The notes beneath the pieces are model-generated. The model was not told the DNA's origin, did not search any database, and saw only the letters and a program-made list of their open reading frames with translations. From UBA995 sp035477115 (GTDB lineage: Bacteria; Bacillota; Sulfobacillia; UBA995), in contig DATIKW010000028.1 in assembly GCA_035477115.1 (NCBI GenBank), positions 23,507 to 87,506 on the forward strand: a stretch of DNA of 64,000 bases, written 5' to 3'. Shown here piece by piece: positions 29,072-36,600 of the stretch (position 1 is the first letter of the stretch; each line of letters starts with the position of its first letter). A program made the translations under genes and the position numbers.

Positions 29072-29758
29072 TCATGCCTCGATGTCGCGGGCATCATACA
29101 GCCCTTTCAGGGCTTTCGCGTCGAGCCCGGTCATGCGGTCGAGTTCCGCATCGAACTGGCCGGCCGCCACTTCCCCGACCCGCCTGGCGAGGTGGTCCGC
29201 TTTCGGCGCAAGGTGCCGGCCATAGAGGCGACGCGCCAGCAGGGCCACGTTATACTGAGTCTGTTCGGCAGGGCATCGGGAGGCGCACAGGCCGCACATG
29301 ATGCAGTCGAAAGACAGGTCGGCCGCGCCGGCGATATCGCCCCGCATGGCCCGCGCCATGTAGTCCATCACGTCCAGTCCCTGCGGGCAGCTCCGGGTGC
29401 AGGTATTGCAGCCGAGACAGCGAGGCAATTCCGGGTGAAGTCTGACCAGCGTTGCCAGGCTCGGTGCGAGGCCGTCCAGATCGTACCGCGCCTTGCTGGC
29501 CGGGTAAAACGGCAATTGTGTCAGATACATGTCATGTTCGGCAACGGTTTGGCAGGCCAGACCCACTTTGATCCGGTAGTCGTTGCGGGTGCGGTACAGG
29601 GTCCCGCAGGCTCCGCAGAAGCCGCCCCGGCAACCGACGCCGCGCACCAGGCGGTAGCCGGCATGTTCCATGGCCCGGAGAATCGTCAGTCCCGCCGGAA
29701 CCCGGTAGGCCTTGCCCAGGATATGGACCACGATGAATTCCGGCCCCGGTTGAGTCAT
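29072..29758 (-). CDS. Iron-sulfur subunit with 2Fe-2S and two 4Fe-4S sites, partner of the FrdA-like protein
   Basis: 228 residues. The N terminus is a plant-type 2Fe-2S domain (GCRGGFCGACGTLYR and later LACQTV). Two 4Fe-4S sites follow: CLGCNTCTRSCP and CIMCGLCASRCP. This is the arrangement of fumarate reductase subunit B and thiol:fumarate reductase TfrB, without the HdrB-like CCG domain that TfrB has fused; here that domain is supplied by the separate HdrB. It would pass electrons between the Hdr core and the flavoprotein. ATG with GGAGG upstream; 13 nt separate it from the FrdA-like gene. Confidence 0.85.
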   Translation of the reverse strand: MTQPGPEFIVVHILGKAYRVPAGLTILRAMEHAGYRLVRGVGCRGGFCGACGTLYRTRNDYRIKVGLACQTVAEHDMYLTQLPFYPASKARYDLDGLAPSLATLVRLHPELPRCLGCNTCTRSCPQGLDVMDYMARAMRGDIAGAADLSFDCIMCGLCASRCPAEQTQYNVALLARRLYGRHLAPKADHLARRVGEVAAGQFDAELDRMTGLDAKALKGLYDARDIEA

Positions 29759-29779
29759 TGCCTGATTCCTCCCAGGACC

Positions 29780-30598
29780 TCAGTACTCCGCCGGCAACTG
29801 CTTGAGTTCAGCGCCGGAGAATACCGGCCCGTCAATGCACACGTACTTCGAGCCGATACTGCATCGCCCGCACTTGCCCACCCCGCACTGCATTTTCAGT
29901 TCCAGGGTGGTGAACACCCGGTCGTCGGGAAACCCCAGCCGTCCCAGGGCCTGAAGCGTGTAGCGGATCATCACCGGCGGGCCGCAAGTAACCGCAACCG
30001 TCCCCGCCGCCTCCGGTTTGAGTCCCTCGAGAAACGGCGGGACGAGGGCCACCGGACCTCGCCATTCAGCATCGGCCGCATCCACGGTGACCTGCACGCC
30101 TACGCCGGCCACGCTGGGCCAAGTCTCGAACAACTCCTGCCGGAAGCACAAGTCGCGGGGCGAGCGCGCACCGTACACGATGTCCACCCGCCCGAACTCG
30201 GCCCGCCTGCCCAGGCAGTGGTTGATGACCGACCGGAGCGGGGCGAGGCCGATGCCTCCCCCTACGAAGAGCAGATTCCCGCCCACCCACCGATCGACGG
30301 GGAAGGAATTGCCGTAGGGGCCGCGGACGCCGACCTTGTGCCCGGGTTCCGCCTGGTGCAGCGCCGAGGTCACCCGACCGGCCCGCTTCACGCTGAACTC
30401 CAGTGCCGTCTCGGGCGACCACGCGGAGGTGATGGAGATCATGGACTCGCCCACGCCGAACAGGGAGAGCATCGCGCATTGGCCCGGGCGATAGGGCGGG
30501 AAGCGCCCGTCGTCGGGCCGCACCGTGAAGGTGCGAACATCCGGCGTCTCCTCCCGGATCGCCTGAATGGTCGCCACCTGAGGGACCAGCGGGTTCAA
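29780..30598 (-). CDS. flxA: FlxA-like NAD(P)H oxidoreductase subunit
   Basis: 272 residues of the ferredoxin-NADP reductase family. An FAD domain (YRPGQCAMLSLFG, ISITSAW) is followed by an NAD domain (GGGIGLAPLRSVI) and a C-terminal 2Fe-2S site CGVGKCGRCSIG...C as in PyrK and hydrogenase gamma subunits. In FlxABCD-HdrABC complexes this subunit oxidises NADH. TTG 30598 is chosen: it overlaps the flxB stop as TTGA and has GGAGGT 6 nt upstream; the frame extends upstream but inside flxB. Confidence 0.88.
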   Translation of the reverse strand: MNPLVPQVATIQAIREETPDVRTFTVRPDDGRFPPYRPGQCAMLSLFGVGESMISITSAWSPETALEFSVKRAGRVTSALHQAEPGHKVGVRGPYGNSFPVDRWVGGNLLFVGGGIGLAPLRSVINHCLGRRAEFGRVDIVYGARSPRDLCFRQELFETWPSVAGVGVQVTVDAADAEWRGPVALVPPFLEGLKPEAAGTVAVTCGPPVMIRYTLQALGRLGFPDDRVFTTLELKMQCGVGKCGRCSIGSKYVCIDGPVFSGAELKQLPAEY

Positions 30599-31611
30599 CG
30601 CAGTACCTCCTCGAGTTCGGAGAGGACACCGGCCAGGTGAAGGCCTACCGGGCATGCCGCCGCGCACCGCCCGCAGCCGACGCAGGCGGATTCCCCCTGG
30701 ACGGCCGGGAAGCGGCTCAGTTTGTGCAGGAACCGCCGCCGGATGCGGCTCGCCCTGGTCGGAAGGGGGTCATGTCCGCCGGCCATCATCGCGTAGTCCT
30801 TGAATTGGCAGGAGTCCCACCCCCGCGACCGCCGGCCGCGCGTCCCCCGGACGGTGTCGAACATGGCAAAGCAGTAACAGGTCGGGCACAAGAAGGTGCA
30901 GGCGCCGCAACCGAGACAGCGGCGGGCCAACTCTTCCCAGTGCGGATGATAGGGGGCCGCCTCCAGGCGTGCGGGGAGGTCCTCCCGCTCCAGTCCCCTG
31001 ACCGGAGGGACGGGCGTGCTCTGGCAGGCCGCCCGCGCGGCCTCGTCGCCGGCAGGGTCGAGCAGCGCCCCGGCCGACAGCAAGACGCTCAGTCCCCGGG
31101 CGGTGACGGCCTCCAGGAGATAGTGGTCGTCCGCCGGGTATAGCACGACATCGGACCCCCGCCCGTCCGCCGGGGACACCCCTACCGAGCGGCAAAAGCA
31201 GTGGGGACCGGCTTCTCGGCAGGCCACGGTCAGGATGGCCGTCATCTCCCGGCGCTGGCGGTACGATTCGTCGGCGAAGGGTTCGGCGAGCAGCACCCGC
31301 GACACCCGTTCCAGGGCGACGGCATCGCAAGGACGGACGCCGAAGATCGCCTGGGCCGCCGGGGGGCCCGGTACCCGCAGGGCGACGTCGGTATAGCCGC
31401 CCTCGAAGTCGAACACGACCTCGGTCTGAGGATGAAGGAAAGATTTGAGCGAGTTGGCGGGATTGCCCGGCTCGATGGCGGGCAGGCGGCCTCCGAGTTC
31501 CTCGAACCGGACGATGCCGTCGACCTCGACCGGCCCATAGAGCCGCCCCCCGGCTGCCAAGCATTCCCGGAACTCGGCCAGCCGCTCCGACGGGAGGAGT
31601 CTCATCGTCAT
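30595..31611 (-). CDS. flxB: FlxB-like 4Fe-4S protein
   Basis: 338 residues. An N-terminal domain of the hydrogenase-beta/sulfhydrogenase type (IFGVRPCDAVALERV) is followed by two 4Fe-4S sites CLGCGACTFLCPTC and CVGCGRCAAACP. It relays electrons from FlxA toward HdrA. ATG 31611 overlaps the flxC stop as ATGA with GGGGGAGG just upstream. Confidence 0.82.
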   Translation of the reverse strand: MTMRLLPSERLAEFRECLAAGGRLYGPVEVDGIVRFEELGGRLPAIEPGNPANSLKSFLHPQTEVVFDFEGGYTDVALRVPGPPAAQAIFGVRPCDAVALERVSRVLLAEPFADESYRQRREMTAILTVACREAGPHCFCRSVGVSPADGRGSDVVLYPADDHYLLEAVTARGLSVLLSAGALLDPAGDEAARAACQSTPVPPVRGLEREDLPARLEAAPYHPHWEELARRCLGCGACTFLCPTCYCFAMFDTVRGTRGRRSRGWDSCQFKDYAMMAGGHDPLPTRASRIRRRFLHKLSRFPAVQGESACVGCGRCAAACPVGLHLAGVLSELEEVLR

Positions 31612-32558
31612 CGCGCCTCCCCCCGACAACTCTCGAGATCATCGGGCCGGTAGCAGGCCAGCGGTTCGGTGGCGGACGGCCGATGGGGGTCGGCGACCCC
31701 GAACAGGTCCCGGATGTCCTTCAGGAACTTCTCGTTGAGCAGGCTGAGCGGGACCTTCATCGGGCAGGCGCGCTGGCACTCGCCGCAGGCCACGCAACGT
31801 CCCGCCACGTGATAGGCACGGGTGAAGTGGAAGCCGAACTGGTCCGCCAGGCCGGTGGCGCGCTCCTGAAGCTCCGGATCGTCAAGCGAGCAGGAACGGC
31901 AACTGCAGGCGGGACAGACATTCCGGCACGCGTAACAGCGAATGCACCGCTGAAACTGGCGGGACCAGAACGCATAGCGCGCTTCCGCTGGCTGCCGCTC
32001 CATACGCGTCACCGCTTCGAAGTCGCGCTGTCCCGAGGGCAGGGGCTCGCCCAGCCAGGTATCGGCCAGCCGCGGACTCGGGTCGACACAGCTCAGGCAC
32101 CGGCCGAGCAGACATGAGTCTCGGGGGACACTGCGCCGCTCTTCGCCTGCGATCAGGGCGACCGACTGAGCGTCGACTTCCGCCCGCTCGGGGATGCGGC
32201 CCAGGATCGCTCGGGCCCGAGCAGGGTCGACCGCCCCCCGGCAGGCGACGGCGACCAGGTGCAGGCGTTCGCGGGTCACCCGGCCGTCGGCGATCAGGCG
32301 CTCCAGCCCCAACCCGTCGCACCCCCTGACCAGGATGCCGACCGGCCCGTCTTCGAGCGCTTCCAGGACGTGACGGGCGAGACCGGCGCCGCAGAAGGGG
32401 TTGATCACCAGCGCGCCGGCGCCCGAGGCGTCTCGGACAAAATGAGGGACGGGGCGGGATGGGTCGAGCCCCGCCCGGAAACCAATGAACGTCGCGACCT
32501 GCCCGCCGCCCAGCAACTTGGCGGCGATATCGCGCAATGCAGCCTGATGATCGGTCAC
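31608..32558 (-). CDS. flxC: FlxC-like 4Fe-4S protein
   Basis: 316 residues. Low-complexity Asp/Arg start codons upstream of GTG 32558 are not used; GTG overlaps the flxD stop as GTGA. The N-terminal half resembles coenzyme F420 hydrogenase/FrhB-like domains (FCGAGLARHV, CLSCVDPSP), and the C-terminal half has CIRCYACRNVCPACSC and CVACGECQRACP. It is a second electron-relay protein of the complex. The exact FlxB versus FlxC naming is by order and size, not by alignment. Confidence 0.78.
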   Translation of the reverse strand: MTDHQAALRDIAAKLLGGGQVATFIGFRAGLDPSRPVPHFVRDASGAGALVINPFCGAGLARHVLEALEDGPVGILVRGCDGLGLERLIADGRVTRERLHLVAVACRGAVDPARARAILGRIPERAEVDAQSVALIAGEERRSVPRDSCLLGRCLSCVDPSPRLADTWLGEPLPSGQRDFEAVTRMERQPAEARYAFWSRQFQRCIRCYACRNVCPACSCRSCSLDDPELQERATGLADQFGFHFTRAYHVAGRCVACGECQRACPMKVPLSLLNEKFLKDIRDLFGVADPHRPSATEPLACYRPDDLESCRGEAR

Positions 32559-32971
32559 GGGTCTTCCCTCAACTTCCGGTTGGGCCCCAGCCGCTCGAGG
32601 TCGGCCGTCATCTCCCGGATCACTTCCGCGAAACGCCGCCCTTCGGCTGCCGAGATCCACTCCAGCCGAAAGCGCTCCGGCTCAAGCCCCAGATACTCGA
32701 GGAATCGCTTGACCAGCGCGAACCGCCGCCGGGCGAACAGGTTGCCCGATGCGTAGTGGCAGTCCCCGGGGTGGCATCCGGCAACCAGCACCCCGTCCGC
32801 CCCGCGCTGGAAGGCGCGGATCACGAAAGCAGGGTCCACCCGGCCCGAACAAGGGACCCGGATCAGGTGGACGGAGGCCGGGTACTCGAGCCGACTGGTT
32901 CCGGCGAGGTCGGCCCCCGCGTAGGAGCACCAGCGGCAGGCGAAGCCCACCAGTCTCGGCTGGGCGGTCAT
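32555..32971 (-). CDS. flxD: FlxD/MvhD-type 2Fe-2S subunit
   Basis: 138 residues of the MvhD/FlxD family: CRWCSYAGADLAG, VPCSGRVDP, and GCHPGDCHYASGN hold the cluster cysteines. In methanogens and bacteria this small protein connects a hydrogenase or Flx module to HdrA. ATG at 32971 overlaps the hdrA TGA as ATGA. Its end overlaps flxC, so it is embedded in a chain of overlapping genes. Confidence 0.92.
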   Translation of the reverse strand: MTAQPRLVGFACRWCSYAGADLAGTSRLEYPASVHLIRVPCSGRVDPAFVIRAFQRGADGVLVAGCHPGDCHYASGNLFARRRFALVKRFLEYLGLEPERFRLEWISAAEGRRFAEVIREMTADLERLGPNRKLREDP

Positions 32972-34923
32972 AGGCAGATGGCCCCCACTTCCGCAAGGAC
33001 TTGCTTGTCGCTGAAGCCGTGCAGTCCCATGGCGCCGCTGCGGCAGATCGCCGCGCACGCTCCGCAGCCTTGGCACAAGCCCGGGTTGACCGAGGCGACC
33101 TTGCGCGCCGCCAATTCCCGGGGCTCGATCGCCTGGTAAGGACATACATGGCGGCAGACAAGGCAGCCCGAGCATCGAGCTTCATCGACCTCGGCCACGA
33201 GGGGGTCGGCCGCCAGTTCCCCGCGGGTCAGCAGGCCAAGAGCCTTGGCCGCCGCCGCCGACGCCTGGGCTACCGTCTCGGCAATGTCCCGGGGCGCCTG
33301 GGCGGCCCCCGCCAGGAAGATACCTCTGGTCATCGTCTCCACCGGACGGAGCTTGGGATGAGCTTCGCTGTAAAAGCCGTGTTCGTCGGCGGCGATCTTG
33401 AGGGTCCGGGCCAGATCCCGGGCGCCTTCCCGCGGCAGGACGGCGGTGGCCAGGACGACCAGGTCCGCCGCCACCTCCACCTTTGTGCCCGCGAGCGTAT
33501 CCACGCCTTCGACCAGCAAGCGGCCGTCTTCGGGATACACGCGCGCGACGCGCCCGCGGAGATACATGGCGCCGGCCTGTTCCACCGTCCGTTGGACGAA
33601 CTCCTCGTAGCCCTTGCCGCCGGCCCGGATGTCCATGTAGAAGACGTAGGCTTGGCCGTCCGGCACTTTCTGGCGGTACAGGAAAGCGTGTTTTGCCGTA
33701 TACATGCAGCAGATCTTGGAGCAGTAGGGTTTACCCCGGTCGGGGTCGCGCGAGCCGGCGCACTGAATGAACACCACTTCCCGGGGGATCCTGCCGTCGG
33801 ACGGCCGCCGGATCACGCCTCCGGTGGGTCCCGATGATGAATTCAGGCGCTCGAAAGCCAAGCTGTCGATGACATCCGGGTATTCCCCGTAGCCGTATTC
33901 ACCGAAGTGAGCGGCGGGCATGACGTCGAAGCCGGTGGCGACCACGATGGCGCCCACCTTCTCCTCGCGGCAACTCTCCGCCTGCTCGAAATCCACCGCG
34001 CCGACCGGGCACACCTTCGCGCATACCTGGCACTTGCGGCCCTGGAAACGCCGGCAATACTCCCGTCGGATCACCGGGCGGTTGGGGACGGCTTGCGGGA
34101 AACTGACCCCGATCGCCTTGCCCATCCCCATGCCGTGCTCGAAGGCAATCGGCGCCGGCGCGGGGCACTTGTCCTGGCAGAGCATGCAGCCGATGCACCG
34201 GTCCCAGTCGACGAAGGCCGGCCGGCGGGCAATCTTCACCGAGAAGTTGCCCACATATCCGGACACTTCCCGTACCTCGCTCCAGGTAAGCAACTCGATA
34301 CGCGGGTGGCGGGCCACCTCGGCGGTGCGGGGGGTGAGGATGCAGGATGCGCAATCCAGGGTGGGAAACGTCTCCGAAAGCTGAGCCATCCTCCCGCCGA
34401 GGTTGGGTTCGCGTTCGACTACTACCACCGCGTGGCCGGCCTCGGCGATGTCCCAGGCCGCTTGCATGCCCGCGACTCCTCCGCCGATCACCAGCGCCCG
34501 CGGATTGACCGGCAGGCGGATGGGCTCCAGCGGCTGGTCCCGGCGGACCTTGGCCACCATGGCCGCGACCAGGGCCGCCGCCTTGACGGTGGCCGTCTCG
34601 CGGTCGGAATGGACCCAGCTGCACTGCTCGCGAATATTGGCGATTTGCACCAGGTACGGATTGAGACCGGCCAAGGCCGCGGCTTCCCGGAAAGTCGCCT
34701 CATGCATCGACGGCGAACAAGCCGCGACCACAACGCCGTCGAGCCGCGACGACCGGATGGCTTCCGCGATCTTCTCCTGTCCCGGCTGGGAACAGAAGTA
34801 CTTGTAGGTCTCGGCATGGACCACGCCCGGTATGGCTCGTGCCCGTGCCGCCACCCGCTCGACGTCGACGGTCGCCGCTATATTCAGGCCGCAGTGGCAG
34901 ATGAAGGCGCCGATCCTGGGCAA
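32968..34923 (-). CDS. hdrA: HdrA: FAD/4Fe-4S electron-bifurcating subunit
   Basis: 651 residues. GAFICHCG at the N terminus, FAD-binding VIGGGVAGMQAAWDIA, the redox motif TLDCASCILTPR, central 4Fe-4S CIGCMLCQDKCP and CQVCAKVCP, and C-terminal CSGCLVCRHVCP and CQGCGACAAICRSG. HdrA carries the bifurcating flavin in heterodisulfide reductase complexes, splitting electron pairs between ferredoxin and a high-potential acceptor. TTG start at 34923 with GAGGTGA 6 nt upstream. Confidence 0.95.
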   Translation of the reverse strand: MPRIGAFICHCGLNIAATVDVERVAARARAIPGVVHAETYKYFCSQPGQEKIAEAIRSSRLDGVVVAACSPSMHEATFREAAALAGLNPYLVQIANIREQCSWVHSDRETATVKAAALVAAMVAKVRRDQPLEPIRLPVNPRALVIGGGVAGMQAAWDIAEAGHAVVVVEREPNLGGRMAQLSETFPTLDCASCILTPRTAEVARHPRIELLTWSEVREVSGYVGNFSVKIARRPAFVDWDRCIGCMLCQDKCPAPAPIAFEHGMGMGKAIGVSFPQAVPNRPVIRREYCRRFQGRKCQVCAKVCPVGAVDFEQAESCREEKVGAIVVATGFDVMPAAHFGEYGYGEYPDVIDSLAFERLNSSSGPTGGVIRRPSDGRIPREVVFIQCAGSRDPDRGKPYCSKICCMYTAKHAFLYRQKVPDGQAYVFYMDIRAGGKGYEEFVQRTVEQAGAMYLRGRVARVYPEDGRLLVEGVDTLAGTKVEVAADLVVLATAVLPREGARDLARTLKIAADEHGFYSEAHPKLRPVETMTRGIFLAGAAQAPRDIAETVAQASAAAAKALGLLTRGELAADPLVAEVDEARCSGCLVCRHVCPYQAIEPRELAARKVASVNPGLCQGCGACAAICRSGAMGLHGFSDKQVLAEVGAICL

Positions 34924-34924
34924 G

Positions 34925-35767
34925 TCAACTCACCTCGGACAGCAGCGATCTTGCGCGCAGCAGCGGGCGGGGGTCCGACATCCCCTCGCCGAAGTGCCCG
35001 TCCAACCCCAGTGCAATCGCCAGCAACTGGGTGAAGTAGACGACGGGCAGGCCGGTGCGGGCGCGGTCCAGGTTGTAGTTGCAACTCGGGCAACTGGTAA
35101 CCACCAGATCGGCTCCCGCCGCCGCCGCCGACTTCAGCACCCGGCCGGCGGCCTCGAACCGATCGTCCCGCAAGGACACGAAGGCGCCGCAACAATCCGC
35201 CTGCAGCGGATAGCTCACCGGCTCCGCCCCCAGGGCGCGGAGCAGATCATGCAATATGGAAGGGGATTCGGGGTCGTCGAACTCCATCTCCCGCTCCGGA
35301 CGTAGTAGCAGGCAGCCGTAATAGGCGGCGACCTTGAGCCCGGTCAGCGGGCGGGCGACCTGGGCGCGCACCTCGGCCCACGTGACATCGTCACGGAGTA
35401 CTTCGAGCAGGTGGCGCACCCGTCGCTCGCCGCGGTAGTCGAGTTCCACCGCGGCGCGAAGCTTCTCCCCGAGTTCGAGGTCGGAAGCCACCCGGCGATT
35501 GGTCCGCCGCAGGACGTTGAGACACCCCGAACACAGGGTGACGAGGTCGGATTCCAGACGGTGGGCGGCGGCCAAGGCGCGGTAGGGGGACACCAGGTTG
35601 ATATGGGAGTCGCCGGCCAGAGGGAATACCGCCCCGCAGCACTGCCAGCTATCGAGTTCAACCAGCGCGATGCCCAGCCGGGCTGCGCTGTCGCGGGCTG
35701 TCAGATCGAAGGCGCGGGCTTGCTCGTGGAGCGTGCAGCCGGGGAAGTAGCGATACTGCGTATGCGT
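34925..35767 (-). CDS. hdrB: HdrB: double CCG-domain noncubane Fe-S subunit, non-canonical start
   Basis: About 280 residues. Two complete CCG cluster-binding sets are present: first YFPGCTLHEQ, WQCCGAV, CSGCLN; second YYGCLLL, DCCGAF, CPSCN. They hold the two noncubane 4Fe-4S clusters that reduce disulfides in methanogens. The conserved N terminus (YRYFPGCTL) lies in an open frame that is closed upstream by TGA at 35771-35773 and contains no ATG, GTG or TTG until GTG 35593. The best start is ACG at 35765-35767, 7 nt after GGAGGG; ACG 35759-35761 is the alternative. Starting at GTG 35593 would delete the first CCG half-motif. Confidence 0.8.
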   Translation of the reverse strand, partial: THTQYRYFPGCTLHEQARAFDLTARDSAARLGIALVELDSWQCCGAVFPLAGDSHINLVSPYRALAAAHRLESDLVTLCSGCLNVLRRTNRRVASDLELGEKLRAAVELDYRGERRVRHLLEVLRDDVTWAEVRAQVARPLTGLKVAAYYGCLLLRPEREMEFDDPESPSILHDLLRALGAEPVSYPLQADCCGAFVSLRDDRFEAAGRVLKSAAAAGADLVVTSCPSCNYNLDRARTGLPVVYFTQLLAIALGLDGHFGEGMSDPRPLLRARSLLSEVS

Positions 35768-35782
35768 AGCTCAACCCTCCGC

Positions 35783-36172
35783 CTATCCGACGTACTTGCG
35801 CAAGAAGCTTACGACCAACTGCTGGGGGACCTCGTCCGGCAGATCGGCCTGCCCCGGCGGACCGAGTCCTCGACGCAGCCGGATCACCCGCAAAGCCTCC
35901 ATGATCCTGGACAGGTCAACGCCCCGGGGGCACCGGGCGGCGCAGGTATGGCAAGCGGCACACAGCCAGATGGCGCCGGCGGCCAAGGCCGCTTCCTCTC
36001 GACCGAGCTGCAGGTCGCGGACCACCCGATGGGGGAGGATGTCCATCGCGTCCTCTAAAGGGCAGCCGGCGGAACACTTGCCGCACTGGTAGCAAGACGA
36101 CAGCTTCTGGCCGCTGATCGCCTCCACCTTGCCGGCAAGTACACCGCGAAGCCGGTCGCGACTGAGCCGCAT
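35783..36172 (-). CDS. hdrC: HdrC: 4Fe-4S subunit
   Basis: 129 residues with CYQCGKCSAGCP and CAACHTCAARCP, the two classical 4Fe-4S sites of HdrC, plus HRVVRDLQLG between them. It passes electrons from HdrA to HdrB. ATG 36172, preceded by GGAGG. First gene of the operon hdrC-hdrB-hdrA-flxD-flxC-flxB-flxA-frdB-like-frdA-like; transcription runs away from the divergent ArsR gene. Confidence 0.92.
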   Translation of the reverse strand: MRLSRDRLRGVLAGKVEAISGQKLSSCYQCGKCSAGCPLEDAMDILPHRVVRDLQLGREEAALAAGAIWLCAACHTCAARCPRGVDLSRIMEALRVIRLRRGLGPPGQADLPDEVPQQLVVSFLRKYVG

Positions 36173-36291
36173 GCTGCCTCCGCCTGCTTCCGCAATGCTT
36201 GGTCATTCGACCACGGCGAGAGGTTCACCTTCTAACTAGGCTTGAGCGCCGTTTCGTGATATACTGATATTCGGATGGAGGTGACCCGACC
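36173..36291. promoter_or_regulatory. Divergent control region between hdrC operon and ArsR gene
   Basis: A 119-nt intergenic spacer that must hold both promoters. It contains an AT-rich island GATATACTGATATT around 36258-36271 in otherwise GC-rich DNA, the kind of site ArsR proteins bind. TTGAGC (36242) and TGATAT (36265), 17 nt apart, are a weak -35/-10 pair for the rightward genes. No clear leftward promoter was recognised. GGAGGTGA at 36277-36284 is the ribosome site of the ArsR gene. Confidence 0.45.
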
Positions 36292-36600
36292 CTGCAGATT
36301 ACCGATATCGTGGCCAGCCGTGCCCGCCTCTTACGTACCCTGGGCCATCCTGTGCGGCTGTGCATGGTCAAGGGGCTCCTGGAACGGGGAGAGGGGAACG
36401 TGTCCCACATCCAGGGATGCCTGGAACTCCCCCAGTCCACCGTCTCGCAGCACCTGGGCAAGCTCAGGGATGTGGGGATTGTAGCCGATGATCGCCGGGG
36501 ATCGGAAGTCTTCTACCGGGTAGTGAGCGAGGAGGCGCGGCGGCTGGTAGCGGTCCTTTTCGAGGGAGAAGAGAGAGAAGGAGGAGGTCGAGAGGGATGA
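36292..36600 (+). CDS. ArsR/SmtB-family winged-helix regulator, probable CTG start
   Basis: 102 residues from CTG 36292. RLLRTLGHPVRLCMVKGLL, the recognition helix LPQSTVSQHLGKLRDVGIV and the wing RRGSEVFYRVV are diagnostic. Its cysteines (LCM, HIQGC) could sense metals, persulfide or redox state. Strong GGAGGTGA ends 7 nt before CTG, whereas the first GTG in frame (36310) lies 25 nt away; CTG initiation is therefore favoured. It overlaps the next gene by 4 nt, so the regulator and the persulfide enzyme are one unit; it may also control the divergent hdr operon. Confidence 0.85.
   Translation: MQITDIVASRARLLRTLGHPVRLCMVKGLLERGEGNVSHIQGCLELPQSTVSQHLGKLRDVGIVADDRRGSEVFYRVVSEEARRLVAVLFEGEEREGGGREG

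Noticed and set aside
28643..30640. 665-codon plus-strand frame opposite the redox genes
   Set aside because: Runs across three recognisable minus-strand genes and has no domain features.
34925..35593. HdrB starting at GTG 35593
   Set aside because: It would omit the conserved YFPGCTL and QCCGAV segments that are clearly encoded upstream in the same frame.
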